The position numbers were made by a program, and so were the translations under genes. Below the pieces are notes generated by a model that saw nothing but the letters and a program-made list of their open reading frames with translations, did no database searches and was not told the DNA's origin. 64,000 bases of DNA from Anniella stebbinsi (taxonomy: Eukaryota > Chordata > Lepidosauria > Squamata > Anniellidae): contig JARDYH010000007.1 of NCBI GenBank assembly GCA_029215795.1, positions 74,783,763-74,847,762 of the forward strand, read 5' to 3'. Below are positions 45,101 through 56,442 of the stretch, one piece after another. Numbering within the stretch: position 1 is the first letter of the stretch; the number at the start of each line of letters is the position of its first letter.

Positions 45101-46823
45101 ATTGAAAAGATGGCGAAAGGTTTGTTATTTTAATAATTCTGCTTGCATTTATTTATTTAATTTATTGCCAGGAGAGTGACGAAGCGTTTGTGGAATTTTC
45201 TTTCAAAATAACTGAGCTGTCAGGGGCTGCTACACACCTTGACTTGGAGGCTGTGGGGCAGCAGAATGCCTTGGGCTGTCACTGCTGAGAAGGCGCAAAG
45301 GTCACAGCCGCTAGCGTGACATGCATGGCACATCTATTTAACTCAGCGCAATTATTTCTAAATTTGCATCTTGACATATGGGTTTGCCCATGCAAATATT
45401 ATGGAAAACCAGTTGAACTCTTTTCCAGTAATGCATAAGTGGCAACTCTGCATGCTCCCCTCACCCCCAGCTATTGGAGTGTCCTCCGATATGAAAGAAG
45501 AATGAGTTTTGATTCCTCTTGAATTCTGCCCCATGTGCAACAGCCATAGCCTAGTATCTGTTATCCATTGTCCCTTTGTTAATATGGTTTCCCCAATATA
45601 TCATTCTGTTTGTGTTTGTATGTGTATTTACCTACCCGACGCCCATTATCATCCTTCCGCTTCTCTGAAATTAATTAAATTAACTAAAATCCTACCCCAA
45701 CTTCACCTGCTGGCTTTGACCGTGTTTGCATGTCTGTTTGCACGTCATGCTAAGCCACCATCTGTTAACTAAGGCACAGAGCTTAGTGGCACATGCAGGC
45801 GGACATTATAAATATTCAAGCTGCAACGGTGGCTTGTCGTGTCATGCAAACCCGGCAAGAGTGGGCTGTTGGAGTGGTTAACAAGCCACCCATAACCCAT
45901 GGGTTGTTTTAGGGTTGTGGGTGGTTTGTTCACCATGGCTGTCAATCAGGAACCCATAAGCAGGACCCTCCCACCCATGTTCCCTACACATGTTCCCCAG
46001 TTTATTAGCTTACTGTCTCCTCCAGCTCTATGATGCAATGTGGAAGATTTGAAGAGTAGGACAGAGTTGGAGTAAAGAACACTTAAATAGGACCCACCAA
46101 GTGTTTTAGGTCTCTAGTCTTTCCCTCTGGAGCCCCACATAACAGCAAAAAAAAGCAGAATTTTATTGGGGTAAATAACTGCCTTTATTCATTGACCCCA
46201 GTGGCCATGTTGTTCTGTGCACCTCATAGCATGCAAGTCATCTCTGGATGAGAAGGGGCACCAACGCCTCTCTCCAGAAACCCCCATGACCTCCCAAGCT
46301 GACCAATATTCTTTAGCATGACAAATTATGGCCACTCCAGTCATGCAGTGTGGCAGTAGGGTAAAATGGTGTGCAGTCTGATGACCCTGCATATCATTAA
46401 TCCAGAGTAAGTTCTAGTATGTTTAACGGGATGTGTCCATCTATCAGTAAGCTGAGGACTAAAGCTTAGGATGCCCCAAAAAAGCAACCGGTCACCACGG
46501 TTTACTCATGGGGATCGATTCTAGTCACAGCATTTAAATAGTTTTAAATCTTAGATACAATGTTGGAAAACAGGAAACTCGTGGCTCATAGCCATTACAG
46601 TCTTGTAGTTTTACGTAGGCTAGCATCCTCCAACTGAGCACCATCTTCTGCATCATCCAGATGCTGGAGATATTAGGCCTGCTTGCTACAATCTTTAAGT
46701 GGCTGGAGTGCACAAAGAATTCCGGAGAGAATGCACAAACTATCATTCATGTGCAATTGACTTTTGCCTGTTGGGATCTTGTTTATTAGGAGATAAAACC
46801 TCTCTTCTCCCAGAATTGCCCCC
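45101..46823. other. Intergenic with repeat fragments
   Basis: About 45820-45935 ('ggtggcttgt..ttaacaagccacccataaccc') is a hairpin-like repeat also seen at 51355-51500. 45955-46030 is a CR1-type fragment ('accctcccacccatgttcc'). About 46620-46690 is a weak hairpin-repeat relic. No gene was recognised. Confidence 0.4.
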
Positions 46824-46850
46824 CAACAACAACAACAACAACAACAACAA
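46824..46850. repeat. (AAC)n microsatellite
   Basis: Nine trinucleotide units. Confidence 0.95.
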
Positions 46851-47676
46851 AAACCCTCTGCCCATAATAAAAGCATCCTAGCTGTTGCCGACTGAGCTCA
46901 GGAAATACGAAGAGTCCATAAAATGTATTAGGAGCAGGTGCTTATCTTTCTCTCTCCTGTAGCAAATAAGCCATTAATCACATTGTTGGGCAGGAAGGGT
47001 AGAGTCCCCTATGAACCTTTCCTGGATTTCAATTAACAACCCCTGAACATCCATCAAAGGTTTGTTTGTTAATGTATTGATCTCTCTGCCATAAAACTCC
47101 TTTTGTATTAATGCTGCAGGCAAGACTCCCTTCCTCATATGCTCAGCAATGGGTTGTATTTTATTTCGCTTTGCTTTATAACACTGGTATCACATTCATT
47201 GCTCAGAGGGGACCTCTTTGAAAGACAACCATCCTACTAGTGATTACAACCAATGCTGGGCTCTCCATTGGTACAGGAAGTCTGAGCTCTGAATTTCCTT
47301 GTGCATCCCAAGGAGAGAACAGCCTGCTCCTATTTCAAGCAACATGGCATTAGTCTGTCGCTACAGGCAGCAGGTCTTGGTGCCATGCCCAGAGTTCAAA
47401 ACCTAAGATGGCTCCTCCAATGTCATGACAGTTGTCCCCATGACAACTATAGCGGATGAAGGCCAAACAGCGAGGTATCAACTATGAATCAAGGGTTGAT
47501 ACACCTATTGTGACAAACAGGTTAGTTGGAGTCTGGCAAGGAAAGTGCTGAAGACGTAATTTCCCCTCTGATCCTTCTTTGGCTGCTGTCAGAGGGATTG
47601 CTTTATGGACCAGGCAGGGAGGATTCTTTCCATGGCCTTGGCTGCACATCTGTATCCCCCAAAAAGCCAAAAATGC
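46851..47676. other. Intergenic DNA, no gene recognised
   Basis: No gene or assigned repeat was seen between the microsatellite and the putative end of the second receptor gene. Confidence 0.35.
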
Positions 47677-47682
47677 TTTATT
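47677..47682 (-). terminator. Candidate polyadenylation signal
   Basis: AATAAA on the minus strand, 283 nt past the stop codon of the receptor gene at 47965-48984. It is the nearest such hexamer I found. No transcript evidence. Confidence 0.4.
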
Positions 47683-47762
47683 TCATGCTTTTGAGCTCGC
47701 CATGCAGGCCAACCATGTCTCATCAGCTGTGGGGAAGACTCCATCCAGACCTTTCATATGAG

Positions 47763-47920
47763 GTCAGCTGAAAAGTTGTGGAGGATATGAAGTCCTCTAG
47801 AAGGTCATCAGAAATAAGATCTTTCATTTCCCCACATGTCAAGTCAGCTGAAATGTTTTGGAGGAAGTGAAGATCTCAAGAGGGTCATCAGAAAGAAGAT
47901 CCTTCAGTTCCCCACTTCTT
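47763..47920. repeat. 80-bp imperfect tandem duplication in 3' UTR
   Basis: Unit 1 (47763-47842) and unit 2 (47843-47920) both run 'gtcagctgaaa.gtt.tggagga..tgaag' through 'ggtcatcagaaa.aagat' to 'ttccccac'. They lie just beyond the receptor stop codon. Confidence 0.8.
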
Positions 47921-47964
47921 TCACTCCAAGACCTGAAATATGGTCAACCAAGGCTCCCAAGGAG

Positions 47965-48984
47965 CTAGCTTCCACTCCCTATCCTTTCAAGAGGCAGGTC
48001 CCTAATAATAGAAATGGATGACTTGTCAGCTCCAACGTTCTCTCCCTCTACCTCACAGCAGGACAAACAAAACTGATAACACGATGGCATAAAGGCCTGG
48101 AGTTTGCGGCCCAGACCAGCAAAACACTCAGCTAGGGTTTGCTGGATGGCAGTGGAGGAGAAGTAGAAGATTGCCGGGTCTAAGGAGGCATTGAGGGTGC
48201 TCAGGAGCAAAGCATAGACTCTCCAGGTAGGGCTCTTTTTCTCAATAAAGCCCACAATGTGAGAGATGTTGTAGGGAGCAAAGCAGATGGCAAAATTGAG
48301 CAGAGTGACCACAGCTAAGCCCACAGCCCGTTGCTTCCTACGGGAATGGATGTTGGGCAAGGAGGTCAGGATGCGGACTAAGTTGACATAGCAGAAGAGG
48401 GAGACAAAGAAGGGGAGCAAGAAGAGCGTAATGCAGAGTTCCAGACGGACAGGGAGGAGGATGTGGAGTTGTTCGGAGGTGAATTCATAATAGCAATTGG
48501 AGTTATTGGATGAGTTGGTGTTGGTCTCATTGACTATCTGGAATTGGACAATGTAGACGATGCTACAGTGGGAACAGGCAAGCAACCAGAAGAAGAAGCT
48601 GGCCACCACGGCATAGACTGGCCTGCGATTCAATTTGTACTTGATTGGGTAAGCAACACCCAAGTAGCGCTCCACGCTGATTGCCGTGAGAAAGAGGGTG
48701 CTAATGTAGATGCTGCTGTAGTAGCAGAAGCCCGTGAGAGGGCAGAGGAATTCCGGGAGAGGCCAAGTCATGCCTGAGGCAGCCTCCACCATCTTGAAGG
48801 GCAAGAAGAGCAGGAGGATCACGTCAGACACGGTCAAGTTGAACAAGAGGATGTCTATGGGGGCTGGTTTCTTGCGCACTTTCCCTAGGAACGTGTAGAA
48901 AGCCAGGAGGTTAGCAGGGAGGCCCGTGAGGAAGGCGAAGACGTAGACGGCAAGGACAATGCCGTCGTGAAGCGAAATAGCCAT
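47965..48984 (-). CDS. FFAR2-like: Free fatty acid receptor 2/3-type GPCR
   Basis: This is a 339-residue, single-coding-exon class A GPCR of the short-chain free fatty acid receptor family. It aligns without gaps to the receptor at 8853-9833 through TM7. Seven hydrophobic segments are visible. Key sites: C81-C164 disulfide pair; VERY region E105-R106-Y107; H139 in SHCSIVY; R180 in LPVRLELC; H232 in APYNISHIVGF; R245 in SPTWR; and DPAIFYF (259-265). The basic and histidine residues correspond to those that hold the carboxylate in known FFARs. ECL2 has sequons at N152, N157 and N160. FLTGLPANLLA, FKMVEAAS and KYKLNRRP are FFAR2-like, while GMTWPLPEFLCPL resembles FFAR3. The cytoplasmic tail is Cys-rich (SCYQFCLSCC), so palmitoylation is possible. 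The ATG is 10 nt after a strong acceptor. It is tandem and co-oriented with the other receptor, 38 kb apart. The frame is intact. Confidence 0.94.
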   Translation of the reverse strand: MAISLHDGIVLAVYVFAFLTGLPANLLAFYTFLGKVRKKPAPIDILLFNLTVSDVILLLFLPFKMVEAASGMTWPLPEFLCPLTGFCYYSSIYISTLFLTAISVERYLGVAYPIKYKLNRRPVYAVVASFFFWLLACSHCSIVYIVQFQIVNETNTNSSNNSNCYYEFTSEQLHILLPVRLELCITLFLLPFFVSLFCYVNLVRILTSLPNIHSRRKQRAVGLAVVTLLNFAICFAPYNISHIVGFIEKKSPTWRVYALLLSTLNASLDPAIFYFSSTAIQQTLAECFAGLGRKLQAFMPSCYQFCLSCCEVEGENVGADKSSISIIRDLPLERIGSGS

Positions 48985-49020
48985 CCTTTCGGTTCTGCAA
49001 ATAAACAGAAAAGGAACAAT
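48985..49020 (-). promoter_or_regulatory. 3' splice acceptor in 5' UTR
   Basis: On the minus strand 'ttgttccttttctgtttatttgcag' ends at AG 48996-48995, giving a 10-nt UTR piece (aaccgaaagg) before the ATG at 48984. The pyrimidine tract and TTGCAG match the consensus very well. The upstream exon was not identified. Confidence 0.72.
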
Positions 49021-49109
49021 TAGTATATATATGCAAGAAATTGTTTGCTATACATGCAGCGTACATATGCTATACATGCTGTCTTCCTAGCTCCATGTTG
49101 CATCAGCAT

Positions 49110-49345
49110 GATGCCTGTGTGAAGCCCACAATTAGGATGTACGTGCAGTAGCTAGCACCCTTCCACTCATGATGTCCAGCAATTGCTATAAAGAAGCATG
49201 CTGCCTGATCCTGGAGGTCATATACAGCCATCATGACTCGTAGCCATTCATAGCTTTTAGCCTCCTTACGATTGTCTAATCCCATTTTAAAGCCATCCGA
49301 ATTGGTGGCCGTCACTCCCTGTTGTGGTCATGGATTCCATAGCGT
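49110..49345 (-). mobile_element. CR1-type LINE fragment
   Basis: Matches 9936-10480 in order ('gtcatatacagccatcatgac..gtagccat', 'taatcccattttaaagccatccgaattggtggccgtca', 'attccata'). It sits in the 5' intron or flank of the receptor gene. Confidence 0.6.
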
Positions 49346-50103
49346 AACTTTGGGATTTGTGCAGATTGCTCCAAAATGTGTGCAAGCGGCAGAACCTGTA
49401 AAAAAAGAAAAAAATCGCCACCAGCCTTCATTGACTATAACATAATATCCTTGCGCATTGTAATCTAGGACAGTTGCGTCTTTCCAACATGCCGCTCTTC
49501 TGTCTGTAGGGATTTGTTTATTTAATTGATAGTGACAATAACAAATGGAACAGCGCACAATCATGTCAAATTGAACCACATTCCAGAGACAGGTTTACCA
49601 TTTCAACTTCTGTTTGTGAGAACTATACCCTATGTCCATTAGCTGTAAATCTCAGTTGGATTTTCTTTTCCACTGGCCAGTATATTTACTTAACCGTATT
49701 TATTTAGCTCCACTTCCTGTTCAGATAGAACAAGGCTGTATAAGGCAGCGGGAAAGGACTGGAGCAGGAAAAGTGACCTCCGTGGCCATATGAAAATTTG
49801 TGAGCAAATATATTGGGCAAATAGGGAGCCCTGGGACAAAAGAAAAGGGGGGGGGGGAAGCTGACTTGTCAGTGGAATAAATGTCTATGCAAGTGTATCA
49901 ATAAATACCAGAGAGAGGAGAGGCACCAGAGCCAGGTGTTGATGGCCAGGATTCAAGGAACTGTGAACTAGTCCCATGAAGCCAAAGAGTCTTTAGACTC
50001 CCTTTTCTCACAGGGTGGCAAATTGCTTTTGAAATGCAGGGCAAATTCAAAAAGCCTTTGGGACAGACGGATCTGCTGTAGATGGACAGCTTTCACTACC
50101 TGC
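49346..50103. other. Intergenic DNA, no gene recognised
   Basis: G-run at 49846-49857; otherwise unassigned. Confidence 0.35.
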
Positions 50104-50423
50104 TAGGCTGACCCTATGAAAAGGAGGACAGGGCTCATGTCACTTTAACAGTTGTAGAGAAAAGGGAATTTCAGCCAGTGTCATTTGTATGCAAATAGTT
50201 CCTGGTGAAACTCGCTCTTCATCACAACAGTTAAAGGTGCAGGCACTATACTAGAGTGACCATATACAAAAGAAGGCAGGGCCCCTGCAACTTTAACTGT
50301 TGTGATGAAGAGGGAATTTCACCAGGAACTCATTGCATCCAAATGACACCGGCTGAAATTCCCTTTTCTCTACAACAGTTAAAGTTACATGAGCCCTGTC
50401 CTCCTTTTCATAGGGTCAGCCTA
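50104..50423 (+). mobile_element. 320-bp nested-palindrome MITE (copy F)
   Basis: The termini taggctgaccctatgaaaag and cttttcatagggtcagccta are perfect inverted repeats. The flanks ctacctgc and ccacccgc differ by two transitions, consistent with an aged 8-bp duplication. The junction is as in copy A. Confidence 0.86.
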
Positions 50424-50519
50424 CCACCCGCCATAAAATGCTATATTCAATTTTTTGTTAGAAAGTGCTTCATCTGTTTCATTGTTCATTTGACAGAGTT
50501 GGGTGGGTGGGGTGGAAAT

Positions 50520-50662
50520 AACCTCTTGAAATTTGCCACCTTATTTGTGGGCAGAGAAGTTGGGGGGTTTCACTGAATTTCTCCAGGGGGAGGAGACATT
50601 CTCCAACAGTTTCTTGGGGAGGACAGTAGCAAAATTTCTCCCCCCCACACACACACAAATGT

Positions 50663-50710
<48 letters not shown>

Positions 50711-50830
50711 TCCTTGCCAGGGCCAGCAGCAACAAATGTGTTGGCAGCATGGCCACCATGTTGCATCTCCAAAAATGCCCAGGGTCCTACTTCTGGGCCA
50801 TGATCTGAGGGGGGGAAATGTCCGCAGTGA
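50520..50830 (+). repeat. Dispersed repeat plus (TTTC)n microsatellite
   Basis: 50565-50645 matches 34310-34370. A pure (TTTC)n tract of about 50 bp lies at 50662-50712. Confidence 0.6.
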
Positions 50831-52030
50831 AGAATATTTGGAGAAAATACTGAAAACTAGCTTTTCTTCTAGAAGGTAAAGGTAAGACAAAGAAAAGTCT
50901 CTGATGCTTTCTCAGAAAAATGAAATGTCTTTTTGGTTCTAACATGATGTCCACTCATTGGTTATTCATATTCATTTTGGTTGGCACCCTTCTTTTTTTA
51001 GTTTTCACTGGAAGACCTTGTTCTGCCCCACCCTCCTGGTGACTACCTTTTAATTTTCCCAGAATGCCATAGGTGTTGCAATAGCAGGGCTGTGTGCTTT
51101 CCCCAGCTGGTCTTTAGAGGTAAATCTGTGACTCATCAAGTAGCTTTCTTTGCCTTGGCAACACTACAGAAACAAATTTGCTCTGTGGTGAGTGATTAGG
51201 TGGACTGAAGGTTGCTAGTTGCCAGTTGGTTGGTTTGACACTGACCTGGTTTGCATGATCATTGCCACCCACGGGTGCCAGCTTACTGATCCAAGTCCCT
51301 GCTGCTTCAGTTTCTCATGTTGTCCAAACCTACAACAGGCCATGGTTTCTGGGTGCTTTGTTAACCATCCCAACAAGCCACCCTCATCGGGTTCAGACAA
51401 CACGAGAAGCCATGCCCAATGAGGGTAATTATGCATGCAACCAGCACATGCAAAGTGGTTAACAAGCCAACAAGGGTGGTTATAACAAGCCACAAACTGG
51501 GCCACTTTATATTTTATAGACGGTTTCACCTTTGCATCCATAGGTTGAATATTGCAAGCCTCAACAACTTGGTTTTGCAGTGACTAATGGTCAGGAGTGA
51601 ATCACGGGTACTGAGCGTTGAGCTGGCATCCATGCTCTATTCCAGGGGAGGGCAGAAGGGAAATGAGGGTCTGCTGGTAGCTCTCTGAGTGATTTGGAGT
51701 CGACCTCCAAGAAGTTCTGACTCCCAATTGTTTACCCAAAGTAGTAACAAAAGGACTCCTCTGCTCTGCCGAAATGAACAAAACTTGAAGGTAACCAGGA
51801 GTGGGAAGAATGACTGTGAGCTCCCTTCAGTTCTAGTCATGTAAATAAATCCTTGGCCTTGTAATTTTTTTCATTCTGAGTTCATGCCTTTTGCACTTGG
51901 CTCTGCTGGGTAGGTTTTGGGGGTTCTCGTAAATGCGAAAACATACATACACCGTAGATCTTTCAAGCCCTGATTGGATATGGCTGTGTTCACTGAATGA
52001 AGTCGGGGGCTGTTGAGGTTATACCTATTG
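50831..52030. other. Intergenic with hairpin repeat
   Basis: 51355-51500 ('gttaaccatcccaacaagccaccc' and 'tggttaacaagccaacaagggtggtt') is an inverted-arm repeat related to 45820-45935. The remainder is unassigned. Confidence 0.4.
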
Positions 52031-52350
52031 TAGGGTGACCAGATAAAATCCAGGTCAGGGCTCATGTAACTTTAACAGTTGTAGAGAAAAGGAAATTTCA
52101 GCCAGTGTCATTTGTATGCAATTAGTTCCTGGTGAAATTCCCTCTTCATCACAACAGTTAAAGTTGCATGCATTATACCAGAGTGACCATATCCAAAAGA
52201 AGGCAGGGCCCCTGCAATTTTAACTGTTGTGATGAAGAGGGAATATCACCAGGAACTAATTGCATCCAAATGACACTGGCTGAAATTCCCTTTTCTCTAC
52301 AACTTTTAAAGTTACATGAGCCCTGACCTGGATTTTATCTGGTCACCCTA
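52031..52350 (+). mobile_element. 320-bp nested-palindrome MITE (copy G)
   Basis: The termini tagggtgaccagataaaatc and gattttatctggtcacccta are perfect inverted repeats. The exact target duplication ACCTATTG lies at 52023-52030 and 52351-52358. It shares 'aaaatccaggtca' sub-termini with copy A, so these two are the closest pair. Confidence 0.92.
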
Positions 52351-52434
52351 ACCTATTGACCCCATCCCTGACTTCAGCCAAAGGGCTGAATAGAACCTAT
52401 GCATGTATAGCAGGGATTGGCAAAAAAATCTCCG

Positions 52435-52461
52435 CAACACACACACACACACACACACACA
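52435..52461. repeat. (CA)n microsatellite
   Basis: Pure dinucleotide tract. Confidence 0.95.
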
Positions 52462-53194
52462 TATCATGGAGAGACAACATTTGCATTTTCTGCCTTGGGT
52501 AGTCAACCACCTTGGTTTGTCCCTGCCACCTCCCAGTGTTTGATCTTCCTTCTTTGGTCCAGTCTGACAATGTCTCTACCTAAATGGGTAAAAGCACCCA
52601 GCGCCCAGCTGTGATTCACCACTCCTAACTGAGGGAAGGAATAGTAAATCCTTATGCAATCCAGGGCTTTGGCTCAGGTGTCAGCTTGTAACAAGCTTGT
52701 TAAAGCAAAACTAACGTCACCTCTCTCTGCAGTCATCCTAACAGAGCAACATTGCGATGGGTATATATCAGAGCAGTGGCGTCTTGCCGTGACAGCGCAT
52801 GGCTAGTCATGCTGACAGTGCAATCCTTAGAAGGCTGAAATTTAATACAACTTGCTACTGGTTTTATTTTTAGAACAGAAGCTTGGATTTGCCAGGAGCC
52901 AAACAATCCCTGTTGTGGCTTTTGCCGTCACAACAACCTGGTGAGGTGGGTCACTACAATCCCTGGATGATCCACAGGGAGGACAGTGAAGTGGGCATAG
53001 TGACACATTGAGTCAGTGGGTGGCCAGCTCCTAGCCCACTAGAACATTCACAGATCCAGGACAGAGAGGCACATTCCTTGGGAATGGTATCTCCCAAACA
53101 TGAGCTAAACTAATCTCTGTTTGTTTGGTGATGGCAGGGGGGTGAGTGGAGATCTTGGGGCCCCACCACACACATATAACATATTTTTCAACAA
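52462..53194. other. Intergenic DNA, no gene recognised
   Basis: I see nothing here that I can name. Confidence 0.35.
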
Positions 53195-54110
53195 ACCTGA
53201 TGAATTTTTTTAAAAGTTAGAAGTCTGAAAGTTGCTCACTTTGTAGATGGGTAGGGGTAGTTATCTGTGAGAAATTTCAGAAAGATAGGTCCAGGAATTT
53301 GGTGGCTATGAATTTTTTAGATTAAAAGTTACAAAAGTTTTTCCACAGAGGCTTGAGCTGTCAATTGCATCCCTCCCCTGCTTCCCCCTCCCTCTTTTAT
53401 CTGTCAAAACTCCATGTTGTTGTAACTTTTCAGACTTCTAACTTTTAAAATAAAAAATATATAGGTGTTTCTTTCCTCATTGTTTCAAAAATACCTTGCC
53501 ACTACATGCCTGGACCTATCTTTCTGAAATTTATCTCACATATCAACTAAAGTGGTACCTGTAATGTGCCCAGGTTTCCTGTTTGTATCTTTAAAAATAA
53601 AAAAAGTTGAAGGCATAACTGTATTTACCCCACTGCTATCCATTTTTCGAAAATTAATTGCCACACAAGGAAAACATCTATGTTTCTGAAATTTCACACA
53701 CACAGGTCCCAACATACCACCTGCAATGTGGCAAAGTTTCATGTGTGGAACTTTAAAAATGAAAAGTTATAGGCATTCCTGGTTTGCTATTAAAAAATTC
53801 ATTGCTACAAAATGCCTGCACCAATCTTTCTGTTATTTCTCACAGATAACTATCCCTAACCCATCTACAAAGTTCCCAAGTTTTATCCTTCTATCTTTAA
53901 AAATGAAAAAGTTATAGGCATTTTTGTAACACAATAATAGGCTATGGAGAATTGCATTCAAAATGGTGTCCGATACAAAATCGGACATCTGATTTTCATT
54001 TCGGGATCGGATCGGGTCCGATACAGTGGACCTCTGACTTTTTCCGATCTGATTTTTTAAAAAATCCAATTTCGATTCCAATCTGATTTTTCCGTCCGTG
54101 CACATCCCTA
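53195..54110 (+). mobile_element. Truncated relative of the giant palindrome
   Basis: 53205-53355 matches the innermost unit of the left arm of 37530-40520. About 53356-53430 is a short, different centre. 53430-53960 follows the right arm outward unit by unit. 53960-54110 is the gatccg/gatctg-type sub-terminus ending in the TIR 'gtgcacatcccta'. Almost the entire left arm is missing. It is more diverged than the intact element. Confidence 0.85.
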
Positions 54111-54244
54111 TTAAAAACAAAATAATGACAAATACAGGCTGACAAAACCAGAATTATCAGCAAGCATTTTAAGCCATGCATGTGGATAGTGTATCACAAA
54201 AATGCAGTCTTGACATCCTTCGATACAACTATAGGCATGGATTC

Positions 54245-54340
54245 TTTTACAGCAATCCTATGCATGTCAAGTCAGAAGCAAAACTCCACTGAGTTCAATG
54301 GAATTTACTCCTAGGGAGGCGTGTATCAGATTAAGGCCTC
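54245..54340. repeat. Interspersed repeat, 'caatcctatgcatg' type
   Basis: 'cagcaatcctatgcatg..actgagttcaatggaatttactcctag' is a recognisable dispersed reptile repeat. It is short and non-coding; I am not certain of its class. Confidence 0.5.
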
Positions 54341-56217
54341 AGTGTGGTGTTTTCCTGCTGTGTGCATCACTAAAACATCCTGAAAAAAGAATCTAAAAGC
54401 AATTATGTGGATTGCTTTGCTTCTGGGACAGTGCAGTGTTTTATCTATGCAGTCATGCACCTTGATAACATACTGTGGGGGCTGGGGAGAGATGCATTTA
54501 ATGCACCATTTTGGGTGGAAAGTCAGGTTCTAAGAAATAAAGATAAATAAATATGAACTGAAAGAACAAGAAGATGCACTCAATTGTGTAAGTTCCAAAT
54601 CTGGAATTAATTTTAGAAGTTTTTCAAGTTAAGCCAGAATTCAGGAGTTGCAGAGAAAAACCACAACCCTGTAAAGATACAGAACAGGAACATGTGCTAA
54701 TTCCTACTGACTGCCCCGGATTCTATGGATAAGGGAGAATCTATTTGCCAGGTGGTATTTCTCCAGATACATATGTGGTTATAGTGACTGCAGACTCTTT
54801 TTGCTTTCAATGTTTCTAAATATTTGTATCAATGTCCATCACTCTTGACAAACTTCCGTGCCCCATTTCTCTTGTCATCTTCCTAGCCAAAACATCCCCC
54901 CCCAAAAAAGCATCCACAAAAGTCAGAATCCTGGACACAGGCATATACTTAATCAAAGTTATGCAAATACATTCACCTATACCTAGCTGACTGGTTGAAA
55001 TATTTGGCCTCACTGCAATATTTCTGCCTTGGAATTGGGACAATGCAAAGATTTTGGATTCAGATTCTTCAGACCTCGGGTCACTGGCATTTAATATCTG
55101 ATGATTGATGATGATGATGATTAAATACATTTTTCCCTAAATTGGAAGGCCTGGAGGTCTGCATTTGGCCCATAAAGCAGATGTCCTGAATCCCTAACAG
55201 TGTTAAAAACTTAACAACTTTCTCATCTACTATACCACTCTGTTTCTTACAGTTTAAATATAAATTTAACACACAGTTGTGATATCTCAAAATGGGGTAA
55301 AACATTTGATTAAAAAAAAGTTACTAAATCATAAACTGCAGACACATGGTTGCATAAACTGCACACACACGGGCACAGCTAGTAAAATTTTAAAAAGCAT
55401 ATCAATCAATAAAAAAACTGCAGCACAATCATCCCAAAAAATTCAAACAAGACATCAGCATGAAGATCTGTTAAAACTGCAAAGGAAACCACACACTGAA
55501 AGTCATGATTGAAATAAAAAGATGTCTTTTAAAAAATAACTGAAGGAGTCTGGCTACGTTGCTTGCTATTTTAGCAGGAGTACTATTTTGGGGAAGGCAG
55601 TCACCCCTTCCCATCCCATTTGCAATTATTTATAAGAAATACCTCTATTGCTGGCAGTTATAAGATAATCACAAGGAATGCTCAGGAAATGCTGAGGCAG
55701 TTATAAGACAGCCACAAGAAATGCTCATTTTGGTAACATAATCTCAAGTAAACCAAGAGCATATCTTTAAACCTTGCCTGAAACTTTCCTCCAAGTCTCC
55801 CCACCCCGCAACAAATTGAAATATCACCCTGGCCATCAAGTGATCTTAGCCCCATTTCACAGCTCATTGAATGTGTGTGTGGAGATAGAAGTCAGCTCAA
55901 GATCAGCTCCTGACCTCTATACCTTGGTATCCAAATTGTACACTGAGCTGCACAATGTGAGATCAGACATCTCCCCTCTCCCCCATACAATGTTCCTGGA
56001 AATGCAGCAACATCCTGTAGCATCTGTCCCGGGACTATTCCCAAGCTCCATTTTGAAAGCGTGTCACAGCAGATAATTTTTCCTAGTCACTTGCAGTTAC
56101 GGTGGCCTCTTATGAATCGAACCCCAAAAGAAGACAAAAGAAGAGATTTGCCTAAAATTGCATATGCTAATTCAGAAACAATTTCAGAAACATAGCGATG
56201 CAAATTCAGAAACAATT
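54341..56217. other. Intergenic DNA, no gene recognised
   Basis: AT-rich sequence. Short minus-strand frames at 54816-55305 have no domain I recognise; an old retroelement is possible but unsupported. Confidence 0.3.
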
Positions 56218-56420
56218 TCTATAAAATACAGTACACCTAGTCCTAGTGTGGGAGACTGTGACTAGGTGCCTGGTGTGCCAGCCTGGTTAATCTGCTGTCT
56301 AGGTACTAACTGCTGTCAGGCAACATCCGTTTAAACTGGAATTAGACAGGACAGCCTTTCAAATGGATGCTTTCAAACAGAGGATGTAGAAGAGGACACA
56401 TGGCCATCATACCAGTGACT
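56218..56420 (+). repeat. Dispersed repeat, partner of 10618-10830
   Basis: Shares 'gactgtgacta', 'gctgtctaggtactaactg', 'cctttcaaa' and 'ttcaaacagagga' in order with 10618-10830. Confidence 0.5.
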
Positions 56421-56442
56421 TTTACCTGTACTATATCTATAG

